Below the pieces are notes generated by a model. The model had not been told where the DNA came from, did no database searches, and saw nothing but the letters and a program-made list of their open reading frames with translations. A DNA stretch of 64,000 nt from Paracoccaceae bacterium (GTDB taxonomy: Bacteria; Pseudomonadota; Alphaproteobacteria; Rhodobacterales; Rhodobacteraceae): contig JAIOYF010000002.1 of the NCBI GenBank assembly GCA_021741245.1, forward strand, positions 1-64,000. Direction: 5' to 3'. The first letter of the stretch is position 1, and every line of letters begins with the position of its first letter. This document shows positions 51,699-61,436 of the stretch, in pieces. The position numbers and the translations under genes were made by a program.

Positions 51699-53915
51699 TT
51701 ACCTCAATCGCAATGCGTTAAGTGACACGGTGATAGACGACAAAGACATTGCAATGGCCGCCGCCAGCGGTGTTGCGAACCCCATCAGCGCAATGGGCAC
51801 AGCGACGACGTTGTAAAGCGCCGATATCGCAAAATTCTCGCGGATCCGTTGTGTCGATTGCCGCGAAATCCGCAGCGCATCTGACAATGGTAACAGATCG
51901 CTGCCCAAAAGCACAATGTCCGAGGCCACGCGCGCGGCGTCCAGCGCCGTTGCGGGCGAGATCGAGACATGCGCTGCCACCAGTGCCGCCGTGTCATTCA
52001 GCCCGTCGCCCACCATCAGCACCCGGTGCCCAGCGTCGCGCAAGGCTGTGACGGCCGCCGCTTTTTCAGCGGGCAGCGCATTTGCCGTCCACTCGGCAAT
52101 CCCCAGCCGTTCGGCCAGATCGCGCACCGCACCCTCGGCATCGCCCGACAGAAGTTGCACGCGCATGCCTTGCGACTTCAACTGCCCGATCAACTGACCC
52201 GCGCCGGGACGCAACCGGTCGGCAAAGCGGATCGCGTGGGTTGCCCCGCCGATCTGCACATAGGTCGCTGTCACATCTTCGGAAGCGGCCCCGCACCACG
52301 CGGCACGGCCCAAGCGGACTGTTTGGCCATTCCACATGCCCTCCACGCCATAGCCGGGCCTCTCGGCCAATGCGGTCAGCGCGGTGGCGCGAATACCCAT
52401 GGCAGACGCCCCCGCCACCAACGAGACTGCCAGCGGATGCGATGATGCCTCGGCCAAGGCCTTGGCGACCGAAAGGGCGTTGCGGGGGATTTCCTCCAGA
52501 TTGGTGGGCTTTGGTGTGCCCATGGTCAAGGTGCCGGTCTTGTCAAACACCACCAAATCCACCTCGGCCAACCGCTCCAGCGCCGTGCCGCTCTTGATCA
52601 GCAGGCCCTTGCGAAACAACCGCCCACTTGCCGATGTGACCACGGCAGGCACCGCAAGCCCAAGCGCGCAGGGGCAGGTGATGATCAGCACAGCCGCCGA
52701 AATGTTCAGCGCAAAGCGCAAGTCGCCGCCCGTTTGCCACATCCAAAAGCCAAAGGCGGAAAAGGACAGCAGATGCACCAGAGGCGAATACCACGCCGCC
52801 GCCCGTTCGGCCAAACTGGTATAGGTCGTGCGGGCAGACTCGGCCACCGCCACCAGATCGGCCATCCGGTGCAAACTCGACTCTCGCCCCGCCGCCAGAA
52901 CGCGCACCAACAAGGGCCCGGTCAGATTGACCTCGCCCGCGCTGACCGTCGTGCCCGGCCCCGCAAACACGGGAAGCGACTCGCCTGTCAGTACGGACCG
53001 ATCCACTTCGGACTGGCCGTCCTCGACAATCCCATCCACCGGCATCCGCCCGCCGGGGCGGACGCGCACCAGATCGCCCAAGGCAACCTCGGCTATGGGA
53101 AGCGTCACCTCAACCCCATCGCGCAGCACGATGGCGCGGGGCACCTCCAACGCGGCCAATGACTGCGCTGCCGACCGTGCAATGGCCCGGGTGCGGTGGT
53201 CAAGATACCGCCCCGCCAGCAAGAAAAACGTCAGCATGACCGCCGCGTCGAAATAGGCATGCTCGCCTGAATGGATCGTCTCGAACAGGCTGATGGATGA
53301 GGCGAGGATCAGCGCCAAAGAAATCGGCACATCCATTCCCAAACGCCCCACCCGCAACGCGCGATAGGCCGAGCGAAAGAAGGGCTGGCCGGAAAAGGCG
53401 ACTGTCGGCAGCGCAATGGCTGCCGAAATCCAGTGAAACAGATCGCGCGTCACGCCCTCGGCCCCGGCCCAGACCGCCACCGACAAAAGCATGACGTTCA
53501 TCATGGAAAAGAAGGCAACGCCCAACCGCATCAACAGATCACGCCCCTGACGCTCGGTCTCGGTGGTGTTCAGAAGGCCCGGGTCCATCTCATGCGCGTC
53601 ATAGCCCACTCCGGCCGCCGCTGTGATCAGGTCTTGGGCGGTGACGTCCGGCCCGGCCTCGACGCTGACACGCTTCATCGTCAGGTTCACACGGGCCGAG
53701 GCCACGCCCGGCACAGCCATCATGGCCTGTTCCAGCGCGCTGATACAGACCGCGCAATGGGCCTGCGGAACCGAAAGCATCAACCGCGCAGAATGGGCTT
53801 CGGCGGCTTTGGCCTGTTGTTCGGCCAAAGGGGCCGCAGAACAGGCAGGACAGGCCGAAATGCCCCCAGATCCCATGGATCCAAAGTCCAGATGTGCCTC
53901 AGCTGCGGTTGCCAC
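51699..53915 (-). CDS. ccoI: Copper-translocating P-type ATPase for cbb3 oxidase assembly
   Basis: 738 residues of the P1B-ATPase family: N-terminal CPACSAAP, HMA domain with HCAVC, eight predicted helices, the copper-passage TCPCALG, phosphorylation site DKTGTLTMG, HP motif in SSHPLAVS and hinge GDGLNDTAAL. It exports Cu(I) to the periplasmic side for the CcoN CuB site (FixI/CopA2 type). The start is GTG 53915 after AAGGGG, four bases past the ccoH stop. Confidence 0.94.
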   Translation of the reverse strand: MATAAEAHLDFGSMGSGGISACPACSAAPLAEQQAKAAEAHSARLMLSVPQAHCAVCISALEQAMMAVPGVASARVNLTMKRVSVEAGPDVTAQDLITAAAGVGYDAHEMDPGLLNTTETERQGRDLLMRLGVAFFSMMNVMLLSVAVWAGAEGVTRDLFHWISAAIALPTVAFSGQPFFRSAYRALRVGRLGMDVPISLALILASSISLFETIHSGEHAYFDAAVMLTFFLLAGRYLDHRTRAIARSAAQSLAALEVPRAIVLRDGVEVTLPIAEVALGDLVRVRPGGRMPVDGIVEDGQSEVDRSVLTGESLPVFAGPGTTVSAGEVNLTGPLLVRVLAAGRESSLHRMADLVAVAESARTTYTSLAERAAAWYSPLVHLLSFSAFGFWMWQTGGDLRFALNISAAVLIITCPCALGLAVPAVVTSASGRLFRKGLLIKSGTALERLAEVDLVVFDKTGTLTMGTPKPTNLEEIPRNALSVAKALAEASSHPLAVSLVAGASAMGIRATALTALAERPGYGVEGMWNGQTVRLGRAAWCGAASEDVTATYVQIGGATHAIRFADRLRPGAGQLIGQLKSQGMRVQLLSGDAEGAVRDLAERLGIAEWTANALPAEKAAAVTALRDAGHRVLMVGDGLNDTAALVAAHVSISPATALDAARVASDIVLLGSDLLPLSDALRISRQSTQRIRENFAISALYNVVAVPIALMGFATPLAAAIAMSLSSITVSLNALRLR

Positions 53916-53919
53916 GGGT

Positions 53920-54378
53920 TCACCCCTTTACAAAAAGACCAATGCGCTGCGAAAAGGCGGTTCCGTCTGCTGCCTTGGCGTCAACCCGCAGCAACCACTT
54001 GCCTTCGGTCAAATCCAAGGGCGCGGTCCAAAGCCCTGATGCATTGATCATTTCAGGTGTCTGATCATCCCGCGCCTCGGTTGTGCGCCCGACCAGAACC
54101 GACAGTGCAGCAAGGGGTGCTGGCCGCCCGTTCGCATCAACAAAGCTCAGGTAAAGTCGCTTTTCCGCTGTTTCATACGAGGCGGTCAGGGTCCAACCCA
54201 AGGCCTCTTGTGCAAGGCGACTGCGGTCAAAGTCCTGACTGGCCACGTAGGAATTGGAAACCTCAAGGCCGGGAAAGGTTGTTACCGCCTTATAGGCCAG
54301 CAAAAGATTGACTGCGATGATGATGCCAAAGGCCCCTGCGGTAAAGCCAAAGACCTGCCGCCCGGTAATCTCGCCCAT
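53920..54378 (-). CDS. ccoH: cbb3 oxidase assembly protein CcoH (FixH)
   Basis: 152 residues: one N-terminal membrane helix (VFGFTAGAFGIIIAVNLLLAY), then a periplasmic beta-rich FixH domain with VSNSYVASQDFDRSRLAQEALGW. It stabilises the CcoNOP subcomplex during assembly. ATG 54378 lies one base after the ccoG stop. Confidence 0.92.
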   Translation of the reverse strand: MGEITGRQVFGFTAGAFGIIIAVNLLLAYKAVTTFPGLEVSNSYVASQDFDRSRLAQEALGWTLTASYETAEKRLYLSFVDANGRPAPLAALSVLVGRTTEARDDQTPEMINASGLWTAPLDLTEGKWLLRVDAKAADGTAFSQRIGLFVKG

Positions 54379-54379
54379 C

Positions 54380-55813
54380 TTAATCGTCCTTTCCGTTGAA
54401 AATCGTGTCTTTCGACACACGCTCATTGCCCAACAGATCTTCGATCCACAGCCGCAGTTGGGTTCTGTCTTCGGTTGCGGCCTCGCTGCCATTTGGCGCG
54501 ATGACGTGCACCCGCTGTTCAAGGGTTTGGTTTGCAGGCACCAGAACCCGCAACTCATCCGTGCCCTCCAACGCGATGCGCAGCACCTCGTCCGAGGTCA
54601 GCGAGATGTGGAAATACCGATCCTCTCCATGCGTGTTGCGCAGCCGCAAATCATAGCTGTTGCGAATGGACCCATCCGACAAGGTCACAAAGGTCGGATT
54701 GCGCAGCGGGGTGACGCTGACATCGATCTGCGGCCGCAAGAACAGCGCGACGATCAAGGCAATCCCCACGCCCGCCCAAAGAACCGTGTAAAGGATCGTG
54801 CGCAGCCGCAAGACATGCTTCCAGACAGATTTCGGGGTTTTGCCTGCGCGCTCTGCCGTTTCATCCGTCAGGGCCAGATAGCCGATCAGGTCACGGGGGC
54901 GGCCAATCTTGTCCATGGTGTCATTGCACGCATCGATGCACAGGCCACAGGTGATACAGGCCAGTTGTTGACCATCGCGGATATCGATGCCCATGGGGCA
55001 GACGTTGACGCAGGCCATGCAGTCGATGCAATCGCCCTGCCCTTCGGCAATGGCGCCCTTGTGCAGCTTGCCACGCGGCTCACCGCGCCAATCGCGATAA
55101 CCGATGGTCAGGGTGTCTTCGTCCATCATCGCGGCTTGAATGCGCGGCCATGGGCAAGCGTAGATACAGATCTGCTCACGTGCGAAACCGCCAAAGAAAA
55201 AGGTGGTCGCCGTCAGAATGGCTATGGTGATATAAGCCATGAAATGCGCCTGCCCGATCATCAGATTGGCCGCAAGCGTCGGCGCATCGGTGAAATAGAA
55301 CACCCAAGCGCCCCCGGTCGCCACAGCGATCAGCAGCCAGACCAACCACTTGACGCCGCGTTTGCGGATCTTTTCACCTGTCCACGCCTGACGGTGCAGG
55401 CGAAGGCGCGCGTTGCGGTCGCCTTCGATCCAGCGTTCCACCAGAATGAACAAATCCGTCCAGACGGTTTGCGGGCAGGCATAGCCGCACCAGACCCGCC
55501 CTGCCGCCGAGGTGAACAAGAACAGACCCAAGCCCGCCATGATCAGCAGGCCCGCCACAAAGTAAAACTCATGCGGCCAGATTTCGATCATGAAAAAGAA
55601 AAAGCGCCGCCCCGCCATATCAACAAGCACCGCTTGATCGGGCAGGTTTGGCCCGCGATCCCAGCGCAACCATGGCGTGATGTAGTAAATCCCCAGCGTA
55701 AAGGCCATCAGCCACCATTTCAGGGTGCGGAATTTGCCATAGACCCTGCGCGGAAAGATCGGCTCACGCGCGGCATACAGGCTTTGGGGGGTATCCGAAT
55801 CGGGGAGTGTCAC
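54380..55813 (-). CDS. ccoG: Cytochrome c oxidase accessory protein CcoG (RdxB/FixG)
   Basis: 477 residues: five membrane helices, a CGYACPQTVW motif, two [4Fe-4S] ferredoxin clusters (CIDCMACVNVCPMGID and CITCGLCIDACN) and a C-terminal Ig-like domain. In Rhodobacter it reduces Cu(II) for delivery to cbb3 oxidase. The start is GTG 55813. First gene of ccoGHIS, with an FNR-like box 57 bp upstream. Confidence 0.94.
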   Translation of the reverse strand: MTLPDSDTPQSLYAAREPIFPRRVYGKFRTLKWWLMAFTLGIYYITPWLRWDRGPNLPDQAVLVDMAGRRFFFFMIEIWPHEFYFVAGLLIMAGLGLFLFTSAAGRVWCGYACPQTVWTDLFILVERWIEGDRNARLRLHRQAWTGEKIRKRGVKWLVWLLIAVATGGAWVFYFTDAPTLAANLMIGQAHFMAYITIAILTATTFFFGGFAREQICIYACPWPRIQAAMMDEDTLTIGYRDWRGEPRGKLHKGAIAEGQGDCIDCMACVNVCPMGIDIRDGQQLACITCGLCIDACNDTMDKIGRPRDLIGYLALTDETAERAGKTPKSVWKHVLRLRTILYTVLWAGVGIALIVALFLRPQIDVSVTPLRNPTFVTLSDGSIRNSYDLRLRNTHGEDRYFHISLTSDEVLRIALEGTDELRVLVPANQTLEQRVHVIAPNGSEAATEDRTQLRLWIEDLLGNERVSKDTIFNGKDD

Positions 55814-55869
55814 GGCGGCCTCGTGCTTATTCTGTGCACCCCTTGTGACCCAATGGCGCGAGGCCGACC

Positions 55870-55883
55870 TTGACCTGCATCAA
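55870..55883. promoter_or_regulatory. FNR-like box upstream of ccoG
   Basis: TTGAC-N4-ATCAA, one mismatch from TTGAT-N4-ATCAA, centred about 63 bases before the ccoG GTG. Suitable for FnrL activation of ccoGHIS independently of ccoNOQP. Confidence 0.65.
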
Positions 55884-55970
55884 ATGGCGCATCAATGAGT
55901 CAGCTTTGCCCCTTTAACGCGAAGGCTGAGCGGGGATGTCTTTGTTTCGCGAATATGTCGGTCCGATGCA

Positions 55971-56002
55971 AAAGGCCCGGCAGCGATGCTGTCGGGCCTT
56001 TT
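55971..56002 (-). terminator. Intrinsic terminator of ccoNOQP
   Basis: A 14-bp stem (AAAGGCCCG-GCAGC / GCTGTCGGGCCTTT, one G-T mismatch) with a 3-base loop and TTTT on the minus strand, 18 bp past the ccoP stop. It separates ccoNOQP from ccoGHIS. Confidence 0.85.
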
Positions 56003-56020
56003 ATGGTTTGATCTCAGCGT

Positions 56021-56899
56021 TTATTCGCCGCCACCACGGCTGTGGACATACAAGGCCACGGCCCGGATTTCATCCTCGGTCAAACGCGTGTTCCAATTGG
56101 GCATGACACCAAACCGGGCATAGGTCACCGTTTGTGTGATCGCCTCACGCGATCCACCGTAAAGCCAGATTGCGTCTGACAGGTTGGGCGCCCCTTGGGT
56201 CGGATCGCCCTGCGCGGCCTCACCGTGGCAGGCCACACAGTTTTCGGCAAAGACGACCTCGCCCTGGGTTGCCAATGCGGCATCAAAGGGTTGGCCAGAC
56301 AGCTGCAGCACATGCTCGACCACCTGTGCGATCTGGTCGCGGTCCAGCAATTCATCCGCGCCAAAACGGGGCATGGCGGAATAGCGGGCGTCAGGGTCCG
56401 TGGTGTTGCGGATACCATGGGTGATGGTGGTGTGGATTGCCTCCATATCGCCGCCCCACAGCCAATCGTCGTCGATCAGGCTGGGGTATCCCTTGCCCGC
56501 AAAGCCGTTGGCCCCCGAGCCATGGCACTGCACGCAATTGGTGCGAAACACCGCAGCACCTGCATTCTGGGCAAAGCTGCTGAGCTCGGGATCGTTGGGA
56601 ATCGCGGCCAGATCGGCCTCGACCAACCGGGCCTTGATCGCACTGTTGGCCTCATCAAAGGACGCGATTTCCTTGGCCACATCCGCGCGTGTCGAAGCCC
56701 CCAGAAGCCCAGGCGTCGCCCGCGAGATCATCGGCCATGCCGGATAGGCAATCGTGTAACCGATGGCCCAGACGATGCAGGCATAAAGCGTCCACAGCCA
56801 CCAGCGTGGCATTGGATTGTCATATTCCTCGATCCCATCCCAGACGTGGCCCGTCGTTGGCACATCTCCGGGTTTTTGGGTCACTTTCTTGGCGCACAT
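56021..56899 (-). CDS. ccoP: cbb3 oxidase dihaem cytochrome c subunit
   Basis: 292 residues: a cytoplasmic start, one membrane helix ([21 protein letters not shown]) and two periplasmic c-type haem domains ([16 protein letters not shown]) with Met ligands in their C-terminal parts. It passes electrons from soluble cytochrome c to CcoO. ATG 56899; three bases after ccoQ. Confidence 0.95.
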   Translation of the reverse strand: MCAKKVTQKPGDVPTTGHVWDGIEEYDNPMPRWWLWTLYACIVWAIGYTIAYPAWPMISRATPGLLGASTRADVAKEIASFDEANSAIKARLVEADLAAIPNDPELSSFAQNAGAAVFRTNCVQCHGSGANGFAGKGYPSLIDDDWLWGGDMEAIHTTITHGIRNTTDPDARYSAMPRFGADELLDRDQIAQVVEHVLQLSGQPFDAALATQGEVVFAENCVACHGEAAQGDPTQGAPNLSDAIWLYGGSREAITQTVTYARFGVMPNWNTRLTEDEIRAVALYVHSRGGGE

Positions 56900-56902
56900 G
56901 AG

Positions 56903-57106
56903 TTACGCCCCCTTTTCTGGGCCATCGGCGCGCACGGGCCCCGAGGCTGGTTTCGTTTCATACTGAAAGATCGACCGTGCTGCGGCGTCATGTGCGGCCC
57001 TGCTGCCCGGACGCCAGGCCCAAAGCGCGATGCCGACAAAGATCGCGAACAGCGATATCAACGCCCAGGAATCTGCAAACTCGCGCAAGAATGAGTACAT
57101 ATGCAT
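56903..57106 (-). CDS. ccoQ: cbb3 oxidase small subunit CcoQ
   Basis: 67 residues: MHMYSFLREFADSW, one membrane helix (ALISLFAIFVGIALWAW) and RPGSRAAHDAAA, the standard CcoQ pattern. It protects cbb3 from oxygen damage in Rhodobacter. The AGGGGG ribosome-binding site sits eight bases before 57106 but only two before the in-frame ATG at 57112, so 57106 is preferred. Confidence 0.9.
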   Translation of the reverse strand: MHMYSFLREFADSWALISLFAIFVGIALWAWRPGSRAAHDAAARSIFQYETKPASGPVRADGPEKGA

Positions 57107-57118
57107 GTTCATTTCCCC

Positions 57119-57847
57119 CTAGCGGCTTGCGTCTGGGATAAAGGTCGTGAAATCGACCATCGTTCCCAGCACCTGAACATAGGCGATCAGAGCATCCATC
57201 TCGGTCAGCTCTGGCCGCCCATCGAAATTGCGGACGTTGACCGCATCGCCATAGCGGGCAAGCAACCCATCGGTATCTGCATCCGGGTTTGCCTGTGCCA
57301 TGAAGTCAGCCTGCGCGTTTTCAACCATCGCGTCATCATAGGGCACGCCGACCATGCGATGCGTGGCCACCACATCCGCGATGTAACGCCCATCCAGAAC
57401 GTTGTTCGCCAAGAAACCATAGGGCGGCATCACCGATTCCGGCACAACCGATTTGGCATTGGTGAAGTGGTCTTGGTGCCATTCATCCGAATAGCGCCCG
57501 CCCACTCGTGCCAGATCCGGCCCCGTCCGCTTTGAGCCCCATTGGAACGGATGGTCATACATCGATTCCGCAGCGAGGCTGTAGTGACCATAGCGCTCCA
57601 CCTCATCGCGCATCGGGCGGATCATCTGGCTGTGGCAGCCATAGCAACCCTCGCGGATGTAGATATCGCGCCCTGCCAGTTCCAGCGGCGTATAGGGGCG
57701 CACGCCTTCTACCTTTTCGATCGTGTTGTCGAGGTAGTAAAGCGGTACGATCTGCACCAAACCACCGATGGAAACGACCAGAAGGCTTAGCACCATCAAG
57801 AGCGTGGCGTGGGTCTCAATCTTCTTGTGTTTGTCAAGAAAAGCCAT
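57119..57847 (-). CDS. ccoO: cbb3 oxidase monohaem cytochrome c subunit
   Basis: 242 residues: one N-terminal membrane helix ([21 protein letters not shown]), haem c site [15 protein letters not shown] and a Met axial ligand probably in VMPPYGFL. Electron relay between CcoP and CcoN. ATG 57847, 13 bp after ccoN. Confidence 0.95.
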   Translation of the reverse strand: MAFLDKHKKIETHATLLMVLSLLVVSIGGLVQIVPLYYLDNTIEKVEGVRPYTPLELAGRDIYIREGCYGCHSQMIRPMRDEVERYGHYSLAAESMYDHPFQWGSKRTGPDLARVGGRYSDEWHQDHFTNAKSVVPESVMPPYGFLANNVLDGRYIADVVATHRMVGVPYDDAMVENAQADFMAQANPDADTDGLLARYGDAVNVRNFDGRPELTEMDALIAYVQVLGTMVDFTTFIPDASR

Positions 57848-57860
57848 TTGTCCCGCCCCC

Positions 57861-59459
57861 TTATTGTGCAGGAACAGCCGCGTGTGACGAAGCCATCGCT
57901 GGCTGCGCACGCACGGTCATCCACAGGTTATATGCCATGATCAATGCACCCATAAGGTACATGCCCCCGCCCAGCGCCCGAACCACATACATCGGGAATT
58001 TCGCGGCAACGGTGTCAGCAAAGGCATTCACAAGGAAGCCATTGGCATCGACTTCGCGCCACATCAGGCCCTCCATGATCCCAGACACCCACATCGCCGA
58101 GGCGTAAAGAACGATCCCGATCGTGGCGAGCCAGAAGTGCCAGGACACAAGGCTCAGGCTATACAACCGCTCACGGCTCCACAGACGGGGCACAAGGAAG
58201 TACAGCGCGCCGAAAGTGATCATCCCGTTCCAGCCCAGCGCACCGGAATGCACGTGGCCAATGGTCCAGTCGGTGTAGTGTGACAGGCTGTTGACGGCCT
58301 TGATGCTCATCATCGGGCCTTCAAAGGTCGACATGCCATAAAAGCCGATGGAAACGACCATCATCCGCAGCACCGGGTCGGTGCGCAACTTGTCCCAAGC
58401 GCCAGACAGCGTCATCAGACCGTTGATCATGCCACCCCAGCTTGGCATCCACAGCACAATGGAAAACACCATACCAAGGGTCGAGGCCCAGTCAGGCAGC
58501 GCCGTATAGTGAAGGTGGTGCGGACCCGCCCAGATATACAAAAAGATCAGCGCCCAGAAGTGGATGATCGACAGCTTGTAGCTGTAGACGGGGCGTTCGG
58601 CCTGTTTGGGCACAAAGTAGTACATCATGCCAAGGAAGCCTGCGGTCAGGAAAAAGCCCACAGCGTTATGGCCGTACCACCATTGGATCATCGCATCTTG
58701 CACACCCGCCGTGACCTGCACGGACTGGCTGCCAAAGATCGAGACCGGAATGGCCATGTTGTTGATCAGATGCAGCATCGCGATGGTGATGATGAAGGCC
58801 AGGTAGAACCAGTTGGCCACATAGATATGCGGCTCTTTGCGGCGCATCAGCGTGCCTGCAAAAACCGCCAGAAAGGCCAGCCAGACCACCGTGATCAAGA
58901 TATCCACATACCAGACAGGCTCGGCGTATTCCTTGCCTTGCGTGCCACCCAGTACATAGCCCGAAGCAGCCAACACGATCACCAGCTGCCATCCCCAGAA
59001 CACGAACCACCCAAGGTTCCCACCCCAAAGCCGCGCCGCCGTCGTGCGCTGCACCACGTAAAAGGCCGACATGATCAGCGCATTGCCCCCAAAGGCAAAG
59101 ATCACCGCAGATGTGTGCAGCGGGCGCAGGCGACCAAAGTTGCCAAAGCCTTGCAAAAATTCAAAATTCAATTGCGGAAAGGCCAATTGCGAGGCGATGA
59201 CCACCCCGACCAGAAAGCCGACCACACCCCAAAAGACCGTGGCGATCACACCCGCGCGCACCACGTCATCCATATATTCCAACGGATTGACTGTCTTTGG
59301 TTCATCAATTCCGCGCAGCACCACCAAAAAGGTGATGGCTGCGGCAATCATGACCATAACTGCATTGACCATATAGGCCAGATCATGGGCATAATTTGCG
59401 GCAATCGCGGCTAGAACCGCAATCACGCCTAATATACCCAGCTTCAGATAATCCCACAT
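57861..59459 (-). CDS. ccoN: cbb3-type cytochrome c oxidase catalytic subunit I
   Basis: 532 residues, about twelve to fourteen membrane helices. Haem b/b3 and CuB ligands are recognisable: [38 protein letters not shown] (His-Tyr region of cbb3), [17 protein letters not shown] and [17 protein letters not shown]. It reduces O2 to water with proton pumping at low oxygen. First gene of ccoNOQP; two FNR boxes lie in the 208-bp gap to the divergent usp gene. Confidence 0.96.
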   Translation of the reverse strand: MWDYLKLGILGVIAVLAAIAANYAHDLAYMVNAVMVMIAAAITFLVVLRGIDEPKTVNPLEYMDDVVRAGVIATVFWGVVGFLVGVVIASQLAFPQLNFEFLQGFGNFGRLRPLHTSAVIFAFGGNALIMSAFYVVQRTTAARLWGGNLGWFVFWGWQLVIVLAASGYVLGGTQGKEYAEPVWYVDILITVVWLAFLAVFAGTLMRRKEPHIYVANWFYLAFIITIAMLHLINNMAIPVSIFGSQSVQVTAGVQDAMIQWWYGHNAVGFFLTAGFLGMMYYFVPKQAERPVYSYKLSIIHFWALIFLYIWAGPHHLHYTALPDWASTLGMVFSIVLWMPSWGGMINGLMTLSGAWDKLRTDPVLRMMVVSIGFYGMSTFEGPMMSIKAVNSLSHYTDWTIGHVHSGALGWNGMITFGALYFLVPRLWSRERLYSLSLVSWHFWLATIGIVLYASAMWVSGIMEGLMWREVDANGFLVNAFADTVAAKFPMYVVRALGGGMYLMGALIMAYNLWMTVRAQPAMASSHAAVPAQ

Positions 59460-59563
59460 CTCGTGTCCCTTCGTCTGCTGGCCGAATTGCCCTTGGTTTC
59501 ACCGTCAGGCGCTTGGGCAGTTTTCGACTGGATTGCTTGTGGCGCATGCTGCCCGGTCTGACC

Positions 59564-59577
59564 TTGATCCATGTCAA
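59564..59577. promoter_or_regulatory. FNR-like box (proximal to ccoN)
   Basis: TTGAT-N4-GTCAA, one mismatch from consensus, about 105 bp upstream of the ccoN ATG. Confidence 0.6.
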
Positions 59578-59596
59578 CCAAATGCGGGCCTGTCCT

Positions 59597-59610
59597 TGAT
59601 CCGTATCAAT
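59597..59610. promoter_or_regulatory. FNR box between ccoN and the universal stress gene
   Basis: A perfect TTGAT-CCGT-ATCAA, 58 bp before the usp ATG and about 138 bp before ccoN. It could serve either or both divergent genes. Confidence 0.75.
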
Positions 59611-59667
59611 GCGCAGGCCCCAAAAGCGGCGCAGCATCGGAATGAAGCAAAGAAAGTGGAGGCACCA

Positions 59668-60513
59668 ATGGCCTATAACTCCATCCTGACCGCTGCATCC
59701 AGCACCGATAGCCTTTCGCAGACCATCGCCACCGCTGCAAAGATCTGCGCGGCCCATGACGCCCATCTTGATATCCTTGCCCTTGGCATTGACAGGATGC
59801 AGGCGGGCTATTCCTACATGGGGCTTGATATGGCCACTGTACAGGTTGCCTTGGAGCGCGCCGAGACAGACGCCCGCCTTGTCGAAGCCGCCGCCCTTGC
59901 GGCCATTCAGGCCGAAACACCCAGTTTGCGCGCATCGGTGGAAACCCTGTCGGTGCAACGACCTACCGTCGGTGAGGTGGTCGGCCGCAGGGCCCGGTTC
60001 GCTGATCTGGTGGTCTTGCCGCGCCCCTATGGCAGCGCCGATGAACCCGGAGCCGAGGCGATCATAGAGGCCGCGCTTTTCGAGGGCCGGGCCCCCGTTC
60101 TGGTCCTGCCCAAATCCGGGATCGCGTCCGCCGCACCCGAACACATCATCATCGCGTGGAATCAAAGCCCCGAGGCGATGGTTGCAGTGCGCCTTGCCCT
60201 GCCATTTCTGCGCCAAGCAAAGTCCGTGTCCATCTGCGTGATCGACCCGCCGACCCATGGGCCAGAGCGTTCTGATCCGGGCGGCCTGCTGTGCCAGATG
60301 TTGGTGCGTCACGGCGTCAAGGCCGAGGTCACCGTGCTTGCCCGCACGCTTCCCCGTGTGTCAGACGTTTTGCTGCGGCATGTGGTCGATCAGAACGCCG
60401 ATCTGTTGGTCATGGGGGCCTACGGCCATTCGCGCTTTCGCGAATCCATCCTTGGCGGGCCAACGCGCGACATTCTGGAACAGACCCTCGTTCCGGTCTT
60501 GATGGCACATTAA
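59668..60513 (+). CDS. Tandem universal stress protein (UspA family)
   Basis: 281 residues made of two Usp domains. The first (MAYNSILTAASSTDSLS...) is degenerate; the second (HIIIAWNQSPEAMVAVRLALP) ends in the ATP-binding-like block LVMGAYGHSRFRESILGGPTRDIL. Genes of this type sit between cco and fnrL in Rhodobacter. Probably induced at low oxygen through the adjacent FNR box. GGAGG lies 8-10 bases before ATG 59668. Confidence 0.88.
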   Translation: MAYNSILTAASSTDSLSQTIATAAKICAAHDAHLDILALGIDRMQAGYSYMGLDMATVQVALERAETDARLVEAAALAAIQAETPSLRASVETLSVQRPTVGEVVGRRARFADLVVLPRPYGSADEPGAEAIIEAALFEGRAPVLVLPKSGIASAAPEHIIIAWNQSPEAMVAVRLALPFLRQAKSVSICVIDPPTHGPERSDPGGLLCQMLVRHGVKAEVTVLARTLPRVSDVLLRHVVDQNADLLVMGAYGHSRFRESILGGPTRDILEQTLVPVLMAH

Positions 60514-60524
60514 ACTGATCGGGC

Positions 60525-60552
60525 GGCGCATCGGAATTGACTTCGGTGCGCC
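60525..60552. terminator. Hairpin (outer copy) between usp and fnrL
   Basis: GGCGCATCGGAA...TTCGGTGCGCC stem-loop, 12 bp after the usp stop. It is repeated exactly at 60613-60640 in the tandem duplication. There is no T-run. Plausible bidirectional transcription end. Confidence 0.5.
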
Positions 60553-60612
60553 GCAGCAGATGTCGACGGAAAAGTCCCTAAACCAGAAAACCGCCGTCGT
60601 TGTCGTCGCCCG

Positions 60613-60640
60613 GGCGCATCGGAATTGACTTCGGTGCGCC
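60613..60640. terminator. Hairpin (inner copy) downstream of fnrL
   Basis: Identical to the hairpin at 60525-60552. It lies 26 bp past the fnrL stop on the minus strand, making two terminators in series. Confidence 0.5.
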
Positions 60641-60665
60641 GCAGCAGATGTCGACGGAAAAGTCC

Positions 60666-61415
60666 CTAAACCAGAAAACCGCCGTCGTTGTCGTCGCCCG
60701 TTTGATCCAACAGGGCATCGAAATCAGGGATCGTCACATTGCGATTGCCCTCAAGTTCAATCAACCCGTCTTTCTTGAGGGCGGTGATCTGACGGCTGAC
60801 TGTCTCAAGCGTCAAACCCAAATAGTCCGCCATTTCTTCGCGGGTGAGGGGCAGATCAAAGACAAAGCGGCCAGAGACTTTGCGTTGCCTCAGGCTTGCA
60901 TCCCGGCGGGCGATGATGGCGATCAGGGATGAAATCTTTTCGCGCGCTGTCTTGCGACCCAAGAGCAACATCCACTCCCGTGCCGCGTCCAGTTCATCCA
61001 AGGTCATTTCCAAAAGCCGTTGGCCCACATGCGGAGTGCTGAGCATCAACTCTTCAAACGGCTTCTTGCGAAAACAGCACATCACCAGATCCGTAACAGC
61101 TGTCACGTCATAGGCGACAGAATCACGGCCCGGACGGCCCACGAAATCCGATGGCAGCAACAGCCCGACCATTTGGCGGCGACCATCCTCCATCGTTTGG
61201 GTCAGTGTCGCAATCCCGCTGACAACACTTGCCACATACTCCATCCGGTCCCCAGACCAGACAACCGGCTGCCCTGCCTGAAAACTGCGGTAGTATTTGA
61301 TCTGCTCCAACCGGGCCAATTCTTCGGTTTCGCAGCGTGCACAAACGGCGCGATGCCTGATCGGGCAATCTGCGCAATCGACATTGGTCGCACGTAGATC
61401 CTGATGGACTGCCAT
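60666..61415 (-). CDS. fnrL: FNR-type oxygen-sensing transcription regulator
   Basis: 249 residues. An N-terminal Cys cluster (C14, C17, C25, C28) plus Cys near 114 (VMCCFRKK) can ligate an oxygen-labile [4Fe-4S] cluster. A cyclic-nucleotide-binding-like domain, dimer helix and HTH with recognition helix LTLETVSRQITAL (E-x2-SR, as in FNR) follow. It activates cco, hemN and other low-oxygen genes through TTGAT-N4-ATCAA. Divergent from hemN across a perfect FNR box, 22 bp from its own ATG, so autoregulation is likely. Its C-terminal codons are duplicated downstream. Confidence 0.95.
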   Translation of the reverse strand: MAVHQDLRATNVDCADCPIRHRAVCARCETEELARLEQIKYYRSFQAGQPVVWSGDRMEYVASVVSGIATLTQTMEDGRRQMVGLLLPSDFVGRPGRDSVAYDVTAVTDLVMCCFRKKPFEELMLSTPHVGQRLLEMTLDELDAAREWMLLLGRKTAREKISSLIAIIARRDASLRQRKVSGRFVFDLPLTREEMADYLGLTLETVSRQITALKKDGLIELEGNRNVTIPDFDALLDQTGDDNDGGFLV

Positions 61416-61436
61416 TTTTCAGCCCTCTCTTTTCTT

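Larger units (their letters stand above)
60525..60700. repeat. Exact 88-bp tandem duplication over the fnrL 3' end
   Basis: 60525-60612 and 60613-60700 are identical. Each unit holds a hairpin (GGCGCA/TGCGCC, loop with GAATTGACT) and the complement of the last 11 fnrL codons plus the stop. The inner copy is the functional fnrL end (stop at 60666); the outer copy is a non-coding relic carrying a second tail and hairpin between fnrL and usp. Confidence 0.9.

Noticed and set aside
54308-55873. A 521-codon open frame opposite ccoG/ccoH
   Set aside because: It is a complement-strand shadow of the conserved ccoG coding sequence, with no family resemblance.
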